A stretch of DNA of 14,145 nucleotides from Alphaproteobacteria bacterium (GTDB taxonomy: Bacteria > Pseudomonadota > Alphaproteobacteria > WRDZ01), in NCBI GenBank assembly GCA_009779595.1, contig WRDZ01000008.1, positions 1-14,145 on the forward strand, read 5' to 3'. Under the pieces are notes generated by a model, which was given only the letters and a program-made list of their open reading frames with translations, searched no databases and was not told the DNA's origin. Of the stretch, positions 6,365 to 12,775 are shown piece by piece. Position 1 is the stretch's first letter. The number at the start of each line of letters is the position of its first letter. A program made the translations under genes and the position numbers.

Positions 6365-7753
6365 TTATTCGCCCGCGCCGCCCGCCAGCCGGCGCTTGAA
6401 CGCGTCCACCGCGTCCTGGCGCACCCTGACGTTTATCTGCTGCGACAGGCTGTCCATAAGCATGGAACCCATATCTTCGGCCAGTTCGTCCGTCAGCATC
6501 CGGCGCACCTGGTCGGCGGGCATGCCCTCGGCAGTCGGTACAACCCTGGCCAGCCGTATCACGCGCGGCCCGTCGGCCGTGGCGACAATCGCCGCCTGCC
6601 CGGGCTGCAAGGCCCTTGCGCGCGCGACAATCGCGGCCGGAGCCGCCCTGCTGTCCCCGGCTTTTATGGTCGCGGACGTGCTTCTTATATCGGGCCTTTT
6701 GCCCGCGTTCAAATCGTCCAACAGCTTCTGGGCCTGCCTGGCAGCCATGGTTTCGCGCTGCTCGGCCATCCACATGGCGGTCAGCTGGGCCCTTACCGCC
6801 CCCAGCTCTTGCCCCCTGGCTGCGATTATGTCGGTCACGTTGAACACGATAAGCTCCCTGCCGTTTTCCACGACTTCGGACGGCCGCCCGACTCTTGCCC
6901 GGAATATCATATCCATGACGTCCTCGTCCAGAGCCGTGGCCTGCCTGTTGACCGACAGCCGGCTATATCTTAAATCAAGCTTTTTGGCGATGTCGCTTAA
7001 CCCAAGCCCTTCGCCCAGCGCGTCCTCGACCCTAATTATCGCCGACTCGGGTACGTTAAGCACCTGCACCTGCCTGGTTTCGGGCAGGGTGAACATGTCC
7101 CTCCTGGTTTCATAGAAGTCGGCAAGCTGGTCGTCGCTGGGCCTTGCGACCAGGGCCGGCCGCGGCTGGTATATTTCGACGATGCGCGTGGCATTGTACT
7201 GCTTTATCAGCGAATTCAGCATGATGTCAGGCACGTGCGCCGAGTTCCCGGCGCTGGCGAACATGAACATGCCCGCAAGCTGGTTGCGCATCTGGTCCAG
7301 GAACGCAACCTCGGATATGCCCTGCTGGGTCAGCGCGAAACGGAAGCGCTGCCTGTCGAACCTTCCGTCATGGCCGCGGAAATCCGGCGAGGCCTGCAGC
7401 GCGGCGCTTAGGGCCGCGTCGCCCACGCCTATCCTCAAGTCCTTGGCGCTTCTTGCGATGACCTGGGAATATATGCGGTTGTTAAGCGAGCTGTCCACCA
7501 TGCCCAAAGCCACGGCGTCCCTTTCGGTGACGCCCGGCATCAGGCGCCTGATAAGCTGAAGCTCGCGCTGGATGTCGGACATGATGTCTTTGTCGGTTAT
7601 GGAAACGCGCCCGACCTTGGCCAGGGTGGCCCCCCGTCCCTCGAAATTCAGAAGGCCGCCCGCGCCCCAAAGGCCAACGAAGCTTAAGCCCGTCAGTATC
7701 AGTATTCCCTTGAAGAGCCAGCTTCCGCTTAGCTTGTTAAGATATGTTATCAT
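6365..7753 (-). CDS. ppiD: PpiD/SurA-N-like periplasmic folding chaperone lacking the parvulin domain
   Basis: The protein (462 residues from ATG 7753) has a short cytoplasmic start, one membrane anchor (about 13-31, LFKGILILTGLSFVGLWGA) and a periplasmic body, as in PpiD. Residues about 35-190 match the SurA N-terminal chaperone domain (KVGRVSITDKDI, then DFRGHDGRFDRQRF). The segment RPSDDQLADFYETRRDMFTLPETRQVQVLNV normally leads into a peptidyl-prolyl isomerase domain. Here it passes straight to a region resembling the second half of alphaproteobacterial PpiD (LSDIAKKLDLRY, then ARWM-type helices). Full-length relatives are about 630 residues, so roughly one parvulin domain seems missing. 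ATG 7753 is preferred over GTG 7762 because AAGGAG lies 8 bases upstream of it. The role is inferred as foldase-free chaperoning at the SecYEG exit. The divergent neighbour is tpiA. Confidence 0.85.
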   Translation of the reverse strand: MITYLNKLSGSWLFKGILILTGLSFVGLWGAGGLLNFEGRGATLAKVGRVSITDKDIMSDIQRELQLIRRLMPGVTERDAVALGMVDSSLNNRIYSQVIARSAKDLRIGVGDAALSAALQASPDFRGHDGRFDRQRFRFALTQQGISEVAFLDQMRNQLAGMFMFASAGNSAHVPDIMLNSLIKQYNATRIVEIYQPRPALVARPSDDQLADFYETRRDMFTLPETRQVQVLNVPESAIIRVEDALGEGLGLSDIAKKLDLRYSRLSVNRQATALDEDVMDMIFRARVGRPSEVVENGRELIVFNVTDIIAARGQELGAVRAQLTAMWMAEQRETMAARQAQKLLDDLNAGKRPDIRSTSATIKAGDSRAAPAAIVARARALQPGQAAIVATADGPRVIRLARVVPTAEGMPADQVRRMLTDELAEDMGSMLMDSLSQQINVRVRQDAVDAFKRRLAGGAGE

Positions 7754-7776
7754 GCCGTTCACTCCTTATGTAAGGT

Positions 7777-7804
7777 ATTCTAGCAGTTCGGATGCAAAAC
7801 ACAA
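7777..7804 (-). promoter_or_regulatory. candidate promoter of the PpiD-like gene
   Basis: On the minus strand TTGTGT (7804-7799) is followed by 16 bases and TAGAAT (7782-7777, 5 of 6 matches to TATAAT). It leaves a leader of about 16-18 bases containing the AAGGAG ribosome site. Confidence 0.45.
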
Positions 7805-7842
7805 GTTTTTTATATGTGCTTTTTTGATAGGAAAATGAAAAC

Positions 7843-7924
7843 CAAAACGCCATTGTCCGCTTGCCCCCCTGATAAATCCGCAAAATGCGATTTTTCTTGC
7901 GCCCATTTTTGCGGGCTTGCCCGC
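7843..7924. repeat. intergenic element sharing CAAAACGCCATTG with the 13.8-kb repeat; GC hairpin
   Basis: CAAAACGCCATTG at 7843-7855 recurs exactly, inverted, at 13803-13815. The far end has GCGGGC-TT-GCCCGC (7911-7924), a compact hairpin resembling the GCTTGCCCG arms of that element. It lies between the divergent promoters of the PpiD-like gene and tpiA. Confidence 0.4.
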
Positions 7925-7964
7925 TTGGAACGCGCACTAATTCAAAAACAGCTTATAAAACTGC

Positions 7965-7993
7965 TTGTAAACGGAACTGAAAGGGGGTAATAT
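7965..7993 (+). promoter_or_regulatory. candidate promoter of the tpiA-secG-kdsA-yraN operon
   Basis: TTGTAA (7965-7970) and TAATAT (7988-7993) are separated by 17 bases; each matches its consensus at 4 of 6 positions. Transcription would start near 8000, giving a leader of about 30 bases with AAGGAG at 8019-8024. Confidence 0.45.
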
Positions 7994-8030
7994 ACATTGT
8001 ATTGGAAGAAAGCTTAAGAAGGAGAGTCCT

Positions 8031-8759
8031 ATGCGCAGAAAGCTTATCGCCGGAAACTGGAAGATGAACTTCACCAGCGAGGAAGAGGTCACCAACTTCA
8101 TGGTCAACCTTGTTCCCGGCATGCTTGCGGACGTGCTTGTATGCCCGCCGTCCATATGGCTGTACATGCTTAAGAACAGCAACTGCTTCATAGGGGCCCA
8201 GGACGTCAGCCCGCACGCTTTGGGCGCGCATACCGGCGACATAGCCGCGTCCCAGCTGAAGGCCATGGGCTGCAAGTACGTCATCGTCGGCCATAGCGAG
8301 CGGCGCACCGACCACAATGAAACCGACGAGCTGGTCAAGCAGAAGGCCCAGGCCGTCATAGACGCGGGCATGATTGCCATAATATGCGTGGGCGAAACCC
8401 TGGCCCAGCGCGAACTGGGGATAACCGAAGAGGTCGTGACCACGCAGGTGTTTCGCTCGGTCCCCGAAAACGCGACGCCGGCCAACACGGTAATCGCGTA
8501 CGAGCCCGTATGGGCCATCGGCACGGGCAAGAACGCCACTCCGGACGACGCGCAGGCCATGCATAAGATTGTGCGCGCGCAGATAGCCAAGCAGCTTTCT
8601 CAAGGAACGGCCGACAGCATGCGGATTCTTTACGGAGGCTCGATGAAGCCGGCCAATGCGGCCGGCCTGCTGGCCATGCCCGACATTGACGGAGGGCTTA
8701 TCGGCGGGGCAAGCCTGCTTGTCGATGATTTCAACTCTATAATAGACATGGTGCAATAA
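8031..8759 (+). CDS. tpiA: triosephosphate isomerase
   Basis: The 242-residue enzyme interconverts dihydroxyacetone phosphate and glyceraldehyde 3-phosphate in glycolysis and gluconeogenesis, in the cytoplasm. The catalytic set is present: Lys11 in AGNWKMN, His88 in VGHSERR, and Glu158 in IAYEPVWAIGTG, which also carries the phosphate-gripping loop 6. LYGGSMKPAN (200-209) and GLIGGASL (222-229) complete the phosphate site. The length is normal for the family. The start has AAGGAG six bases upstream. It is first in a tight operon and overlaps secG by one base (TAATG), so the two are likely translationally coupled. Isoleucine is often encoded by ATA despite high GC. Confidence 0.98.
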   Translation: MRRKLIAGNWKMNFTSEEEVTNFMVNLVPGMLADVLVCPPSIWLYMLKNSNCFIGAQDVSPHALGAHTGDIAASQLKAMGCKYVIVGHSERRTDHNETDELVKQKAQAVIDAGMIAIICVGETLAQRELGITEEVVTTQVFRSVPENATPANTVIAYEPVWAIGTGKNATPDDAQAMHKIVRAQIAKQLSQGTADSMRILYGGSMKPANAAGLLAMPDIDGGLIGGASLLVDDFNSIIDMVQ

Positions 8760-9055
8760 TGCAAAACTTGATACTTACGATACACGTTGTTCTGGCGGTC
8801 AGCCTGGTGGGCATAATCCTGCTGCAGAAGACCGGCGAAGGGGCGTTGTCCGGCCTTGGCGGCAGCGCCGGCGCAAGCGGCCTCGGGGCCATATTCTCGC
8901 GCAAGTCCGCGGGCGACTTCATAACCAAGCTTACAACGGGGCTGGCCATCGCGTTCATGCTGACCAGCATAATGCTGACCATACTGGTCAGGCAGCAGCT
9001 TAAGGCGCAGGAAGCCATCATCGACGGCGTGGCCGCCTCGCGCGTGCTGGAATAG
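8759..9055 (+). CDS. secG: preprotein translocase subunit SecG
   Basis: The 98-residue protein is the small accessory subunit of the SecYEG inner-membrane channel, aiding SecA-driven export. It has two membrane helices (about 3-23, and 60-76 in TKLTTGLAIAFMLTSIMLTIL). They are joined by the family's glycine- and alanine-rich loop with LQKTGEGALSGLGGSAGA and the signature FSRKSAGDFITKLT (46-59). The start shares one base with the tpiA stop. tpiA followed by secG is a common alphaproteobacterial order. The C-terminal tail is short and polar. Five bases separate the stop from kdsA. Confidence 0.95.
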   Translation: MQNLILTIHVVLAVSLVGIILLQKTGEGALSGLGGSAGASGLGAIFSRKSAGDFITKLTTGLAIAFMLTSIMLTILVRQQLKAQEAIIDGVAASRVLE

Positions 9056-9060
9056 CGGCC

Positions 9061-9885
9061 ATGGCGGACGTTGTAATCGGAAACTGCACGCTGGGCAGCG
9101 ACAAGCCGTTGGTCTTGATAGGCGGGCCGTGCCAGATAGAAAGCGCCGAGCATGCGATGTTCATGGCGGCCGAGCTTAAGAAAATCTGCACCCAGATAAA
9201 CATGCCGTTCATATTCAAGGCCTCGTTCGACAAGGCCAACCGCACCAGCCACAACGCTCCGCGCGGGGTGGGGTTGAAAGAGGCGGTAAAGATTTTCGGC
9301 GACATAAAGTCGGCGCTTGACCTGCCCATATTGACCGACGTGCACGAAACCTGGCAGTGCCAGCAGATTGCCGAAGCCGTCGACATACTGCAGATACCGG
9401 CCATGCTTTCGCGCCAGACCGACCTGATAATCGCGGCCGCCAAGACAGGCAGGGCGGTGAACATAAAGAAGGCGCAGTTCATGGCTCCGTGGGACATAAA
9501 GCAGGCGGCCCTTAAGGTTTCGGACAGCGGCAACGACAGGATTCTGCTGACCGAGCGCGGCTCGTGCTTCGGGTACAACACCTTGGTCGTGGACATGCGC
9601 AGCCTGCCGCAGATGGCAGCTATGGGCCACCCGGTGGTATTCGACGCGACCCACAGCGTGCAGCAGCCCGGCGGGCAGGGCGCAAGCAGCGGGGGCCAGC
9701 GCGAGTTTGTGTTCCCCCTGGCGCGCGCGGCCGTGGCCGTGGGCGTGGCGGGCGTGTTCATGGAAACGCACGACAACCCGGAAAAGGCCTTGTCGGACGG
9801 GCCGAACATGCTGCCGCTTTCCCAGATGCAGGACGTGCTTACGGAATTGCAGAAGATAGACGCCCTTGTCAAGAACAAGCAGTAA
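9061..9885 (+). CDS. kdsA: 3-deoxy-8-phosphooctulonate synthase (Kdo-8-phosphate synthase), metal-dependent class
   Basis: The 274-residue enzyme condenses phosphoenolpyruvate with arabinose 5-phosphate to make Kdo-8-phosphate for the lipopolysaccharide core. Landmarks are GGPCQIES (21-28), FKASFDKANRTS (about 52-63), VDILQIPAMLSRQTD, TERGSCFGYNTLVVDMR and FDATHSVQQPGG. Cys24 takes the place of the Asn found in metal-free enzymes such as that of E. coli; together with the His of FDATHS and the Glu of METHD this indicates the metal-dependent class. The length is usual. It lies five bases after secG, and its last 20 bases overlap yraN. In most alphaproteobacteria pyrG lies between secG and kdsA; it is missing here. 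Confidence 0.97.
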   Translation: MADVVIGNCTLGSDKPLVLIGGPCQIESAEHAMFMAAELKKICTQINMPFIFKASFDKANRTSHNAPRGVGLKEAVKIFGDIKSALDLPILTDVHETWQCQQIAEAVDILQIPAMLSRQTDLIIAAAKTGRAVNIKKAQFMAPWDIKQAALKVSDSGNDRILLTERGSCFGYNTLVVDMRSLPQMAAMGHPVVFDATHSVQQPGGQGASSGGQREFVFPLARAAVAVGVAGVFMETHDNPEKALSDGPNMLPLSQMQDVLTELQKIDALVKNKQ

Positions 9886-10231
9886 GGGAGCGGCCGGCGA
9901 AAGCATTGCCGCCGCATATCTCGGGTCGCTTGGCTGGACCATAATCGCTACAAACTACGTGCCTGAAACGCGGCGCCTTGGGGCGGGCGAAACCGACATA
10001 ATCGCCATCTCGCCAGACGGGATTCTGGTGTTCTGCGAAGTGAAATTCCACAAGCACGCCGGCGTTTTCCCGCCCATGACAGCCGCGGCCGTACGCCGCC
10101 GCGTGGCCGGAGCGCACGCTTTCCTTGCCGAAAACCCGTCGCTGGCAAATATGGACTGCAGGTTCGACGTCCTGTTTGTCCTGCCCGACAGAACGGTCGG
10201 CCACGTGCGGTCCGCGTTCATCGGCGAATGA
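9866..10231 (+). CDS. yraN: YraN family protein (UPF0102), nuclease-fold
   Basis: The 121-residue protein matches the YraN/UPF0102 family, which has an endonuclease-like fold and no settled function. Visible signatures are the N-terminal KGAAGESIAAAYLGSLGW (7-24), GETDIIA (41-47) and LVFCEVKFH (54-62), where Glu42, Asp44, Glu58 and Lys60 form the PD-(D/E)XK-like set. The start is TTG at 9866, inside the end of kdsA. It is chosen because the conserved region begins almost at once and no later start would keep it. The 20-base overlap implies coupled translation. A perfect hairpin terminator follows 14 bases after the stop. Confidence 0.9.
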   Translation: MSRTSSKGAAGESIAAAYLGSLGWTIIATNYVPETRRLGAGETDIIAISPDGILVFCEVKFHKHAGVFPPMTAAAVRRRVAGAHAFLAENPSLANMDCRFDVLFVLPDRTVGHVRSAFIGE

Positions 10232-10244
10232 TGCCGCCGCCGGC

Positions 10245-10288
10245 AATTAAAACCCCCGGACAAGCCGTGCCGTCCGGGGGTTTTAATT
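10245..10288. terminator. strong bidirectional terminator between yraN and a solute-binding gene
   Basis: AATTAAAACCCCCGGAC (10245-10261) pairs perfectly with GTCCGGGGGTTTTAATT (10272-10288) over 17 bp with a 10-base loop. The GC-rich core is flanked by A and T runs, so it can stop transcripts from both sides: the tpiA operon from the left and the convergent solute-binding gene from the right. Confidence 0.92.
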
Positions 10289-10303
10289 TAAATACAGCCG
10301 GTG

Positions 10304-11062
10304 TTAGTTGGTGTATCTGTTGCGGATTTGGTCGATAAGGCCCTCTTCCTTCATTTCATCGATGATTTCCTGCATCTGGTCGATAAGCTCGTCGTCGACG
10401 TCCATGCTGAACGCGAACGACAGAAGCGAGCGCTGCAGCGTGGCCACGGTTTCATACCTGTCGCCCACTCCGGCGTTCTTCAGGAACCACTTGCCGACGT
10501 TTTCCTCGTATATCAGGAACTGCGTCCTTCCGGATTCCAAGTCCTTTATGCAGTCGGCAATGTCGGTGCACGAGATGATGTTGCTTTCCGGAATGCCGAT
10601 TTCCCGGGCCTTGGTGTGGCCGATGTCGTACAATATCACGGAAGCGTTGAAGCCCCTGACACTGTTGTCCCTTATCATGTTGTGCAGCCCGGGCAGCTGT
10701 TTGCCCTTTTGCGAGATAACGGCGATGGTGGTCGGGGTTATGGGCCCGACCCATTTGAACAGCGGTGTGCGCGCTTCGGTCTTGGTCATGCAGAACAGCC
10801 CGATGTTGGGGCCGGCCAAAGCCTTTGCATAGGCGGGCGCCCATTCGGACATGGTGACGTCGCTGACCGTGGTCCTGGCTTTCAGCCTTTTCATCATTTC
10901 CGCGAAGATATCGATGAATATGCCCCTAAGCTGTCCGTTCTGGGAAAAGTTGTACGGCGGGTATTCCTCGGTATAAAACTTGATGCTGTCCACTTTGTGC
11001 TGGGCATTGGCCGCGCCGATGCCGAACGCAAAGATAAGGCAAGCCGCTAATAGCTTTTTCAT
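10304..11062 (-). CDS. periplasmic solute-binding protein, family 3 (paralog A)
   Basis: The 252-residue protein has a signal peptide (MKKLLAACLIFAFGIGAANA, cut after residue 20) and the family 3 solute-binding fold typical of polar amino acid ABC uptake. The first strand carries FYTEEYPPYNF, shared word for word with two paralogs in this window. The hinge region is MTKTEARTPLFKWVGPI and the late segment is MDVDDELIDQMQEIIDEM. It has several cysteines (FCMTK, ISCTDIADC) that the other two lack, and it is the most divergent of the three. AAAGGAGGA precedes the ATG. No permease or ATPase gene is adjacent, so the ligand and transporter are unknown; a role in sensing rather than uptake is possible. 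Confidence 0.9.
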   Translation of the reverse strand: MKKLLAACLIFAFGIGAANAQHKVDSIKFYTEEYPPYNFSQNGQLRGIFIDIFAEMMKRLKARTTVSDVTMSEWAPAYAKALAGPNIGLFCMTKTEARTPLFKWVGPITPTTIAVISQKGKQLPGLHNMIRDNSVRGFNASVILYDIGHTKAREIGIPESNIISCTDIADCIKDLESGRTQFLIYEENVGKWFLKNAGVGDRYETVATLQRSLLSFAFSMDVDDELIDQMQEIIDEMKEEGLIDQIRNRYTN

Positions 11063-11102
11063 TTAGTCCTCCTTTAGAAGAATCGTTAAGGTTATCTGGT
11101 TG

Positions 11103-11131
11103 TATATATATTATTCAAAGCAAATCGTTAA
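11103..11131 (-). promoter_or_regulatory. candidate promoter of solute-binding paralog A with TTAACGA at -35
   Basis: TTAACG (11131-11126) is followed by 17 bases and TATATA (11108-11103), each 4 of 6 to consensus. The -35 box is part of TTAACGA, which recurs nearby at 11089-11083 and 11181-11175. Confidence 0.4.
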
Positions 11132-11196
11132 AAAACGGATAACATGTTTCGGTTATTTAAAAAATCCCCCGTTTTCGTTAACGCGCTCCATATTGC

Positions 11197-11943
11197 CTAG
11201 TTCAGGTATTTTGCCATAATCCTGTCCAAAGTACCGTCTATCTTCACCTCGTCGATGACTTCTTGTATGTCTTCGACTATCTTGTCGTCGACATCAAGGC
11301 TGAATCCGACGAAAAACGCCGACCTAAGCAGGTTCAGCACGTCCTCGTACTTGTCGACGATGCCGGCTTTCCTCATCAGGTAATAGCCCGTGCCTCTGCC
11401 GTATATCCAAACGTCCGCGCGCCCGGCTTCAAGGTCGGCGAAGTTTTCTTGGACTGTCTGCCGCGCTATAAAGTTTTCTTCCGGTACGCCAAGCTCCCGG
11501 GCTTTGACATGGCCGACATCATTCAAAACCACGGCGATTCTGAGCCTCTTCAAATCGTTTTCCGAGCCGACGCTGAAATTACGGTCCTTGCGTGCGAACA
11601 CGTCCAGCGTATTAGGGGCAATCGGCCCGGCCCACTTGAACAGCGGGGTGCGCGCGTCTGTCTTGGTCATCGTGTAAATCGCAGCGTTAGGCCCTTTCAG
11701 CACGGCCTGGTATCCGACGTCCCAATCGGCCAGGATTATGTCGTTCACGCCTTTTTTGGTGTTATGCTTTTTAAAGGCAATCTCCAGGATTTCAGTGGCT
11801 ATTCCGGTAAGCCTGCCGTTTTCGGTAAAGTTGTACGGGGGATACTCTTCGGTATAGAACGTTATGTCGTCAAGCGTCTGCGCACTTGCGAACTTTGCGG
11901 TGGCGAGTACAATCAGCACGGCTGATAACAAAACTTTTTTCAT
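11197..11943 (-). CDS. periplasmic solute-binding protein, family 3 (paralog B)
   Basis: The 248-residue protein has a signal peptide (MKKVLLSAVLIVLATAKFASA, cleavage near residue 21) and a family 3 solute-binding domain. FYTEEYPPYNFTENGR near the mature N-terminus, ADWDVGYQAVLKGPNAAIYTM, RTPLFKWAGPI, ARKDRNF and the late LDVDDKIVEDIQEVIDEVK are almost the same in paralog C, which is clearly its closest relative. AAGGAG lies 6 bases before the ATG. It is 134 bases upstream of paralog A on the same strand, and each has its own ribosome site and likely its own promoter. No membrane transporter subunits are nearby. The ligand is unknown; acidic or polar amino acids would fit the family. Confidence 0.9.
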   Translation of the reverse strand: MKKVLLSAVLIVLATAKFASAQTLDDITFYTEEYPPYNFTENGRLTGIATEILEIAFKKHNTKKGVNDIILADWDVGYQAVLKGPNAAIYTMTKTDARTPLFKWAGPIAPNTLDVFARKDRNFSVGSENDLKRLRIAVVLNDVGHVKARELGVPEENFIARQTVQENFADLEAGRADVWIYGRGTGYYLMRKAGIVDKYEDVLNLLRSAFFVGFSLDVDDKIVEDIQEVIDEVKIDGTLDRIMAKYLN

Positions 11944-12004
11944 AGCTTTCTCCTTGAAGGTTTAAGAATCGATAAATACTATATAACCTATTATTGCCCC
12001 CTAC

Positions 12005-12016
12005 TTTGTTAACAAA
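12005..12016. promoter_or_regulatory. 12-bp palindrome in the paralog B / sspB divergent spacer
   Basis: TTTGTTAACAAA is a perfect palindrome centred between the divergent starts at 11943 and 12072. It could be an operator serving paralog B, whose upstream region it occupies. No regulator is known. Confidence 0.3.
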
Positions 12017-12036
12017 AGGTTTATTATGAAAAATGG

Positions 12037-12065
12037 TTGCAATGCGTCGGGCCGTGCCCTATATT
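12037..12065 (+). promoter_or_regulatory. candidate promoter of sspB giving a leaderless transcript
   Basis: TTGCAA (12037-12042) and TATATT (12060-12065, 5 of 6 to TATAAT) are 17 bases apart. The ATG of sspB is at 12072, where transcription would be expected to begin, and the only purine-rich stretch (GGAAG) is one base from the ATG. Confidence 0.4.
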
Positions 12066-12071
12066 GGAAGC

Positions 12072-12536
12072 ATGAAACAGTCCTTGAATTACGAACAGAT
12101 TGTCGAACAGAACTTGCTTGGAGTCGTCCGCGACGTGCTGGACATTGTGGCCGGCCAGGGGCAGCTGCCGGGCGACCATTATTTTTACATAACGTTCAGG
12201 ACCGGAGCCCCAAACGTCCGGCTTTCGCAGTGGCTTAAGGAAAAATACCCAGACCGCATGACCATAGTGCTTCAGCACCAGTTCTCGGACCTTGAGGTGG
12301 CCGGGGATTCGTTTTCCGTAAGCCTTGATTTCAACGGCACGGAAAGGCTGACGGTTCCGTTCTCGTCGATTACCAGTTTCGTTGACCAGCATGTCAACTT
12401 CGTGATGTACTTCAACGGAGGGGACGAGGACGGCGACGGCGATGATGACGAAAGCCCGCTGCCCGTGATAAAGAAGGCCGCGAAGAAAAGCAGGGACAAC
12501 GTGATACACATATCCAGCCTGAAGAAGAAAGATGAT
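12072..12536 (+). CDS. sspB: SspB-type ClpXP adaptor (alphaproteobacterial form)
   Basis: The coding part is 155 residues; the stop follows at 12537-12539. It matches alphaproteobacterial SspB, which delivers ssrA-tagged and other substrates to the ClpXP protease in the cytoplasm. The substrate-binding domain covers about residues 6-115, with LPGDHYFYITFRTGAPNVRL (32-51), MTIVLQHQFSDLEV (63-76), LDFNGTERLTVPFSSI and FVDQHVNFVMYF. An acidic linker (GDEDGDGDDDE, 117-127) leads to a basic tail ending VIHISSLKKKDD, the likely ClpX-docking end. The start at 12072 fits the family; an in-frame ATG at 12033 would add 13 unconserved residues. Its last eight bases with the stop overlap the next gene. 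Confidence 0.93.
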
Positions 12537-12759
12537 TAAGAAGTCGCTGTCCATACGCGGGCATGCAACATCCATAGCCTTGGAACCCGAATTCTGGGCC
12601 GCGCTGCAGGCCATGGCCAAATCACGCGGGGCAAGCATCGCCGCATTGGTCGCTTCGATGGACGATTCGCGCCAGGGGAGTTCGGCGAACCTTGCAAGCC
12701 TTATACGCGTGTCGGTGCTGCAATGGGCCGGCCAGACCGGGTATAAGGCGCAGCAATAA
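12532..12759 (+). CDS. ribbon-helix-helix domain protein (RHH_4 type)
   Basis: The 75-residue protein matches the short ribbon-helix-helix family common in alphaproteobacteria, with the sequence pattern SLSIRGHATSIALEPEFWAALQAMA (5-29). The N-terminal part is the DNA-contacting strand and the rest forms the two helices, ending NLASLIRVSVLQW. It is probably a dimeric DNA-binding protein or a protein-interaction module; its targets are unknown. It overlaps the sspB stop by eight bases, so the two are translated together. The sspB-RHH pairing is a familiar alphaproteobacterial arrangement, often near fumC, which is not in this window. Confidence 0.9.
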   Translation: MIKKSLSIRGHATSIALEPEFWAALQAMAKSRGASIAALVASMDDSRQGSSANLASLIRVSVLQWAGQTGYKAQQ

Positions 12760-12760
12760 A

Positions 12761-12775
12761 AAGCCTTGCGGGCTT
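12761..12775. terminator. short hairpin terminator between RHH gene and paralog C
   Basis: AAGCC (12761-12765) pairs with GGCTT (12771-12775) around a 5-base loop. Read on the minus strand it ends GGCTTTTT, so it best serves paralog C, whose stop codon it touches. On the plus strand only a short T stretch follows. Confidence 0.5.

Noticed and set aside
6152..7115. Two plus-strand frames of about 272 codons opposite the PpiD-like gene
   Set aside because: Low-complexity translations antisense to a recognised protein; no ribosome site or family resemblance.
7937..8756. Two minus-strand frames opposite tpiA
   Set aside because: Antisense to an enzyme with all catalytic residues; no independent support.
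8737..9942. A 401-codon minus-strand open frame opposite secG, kdsA and the start of yraN
   Set aside because: It lies opposite clear, conserved genes and its translation is rich in His, Arg and Ala typical of antisense to GC-rich codons, with no motif.
10301..11050. A 249-codon plus-strand frame opposite solute-binding paralog A, with similar ones opposite B and C
   Set aside because: These arise from the codon pattern of the real minus-strand genes, which have signal peptides and conserved motifs.
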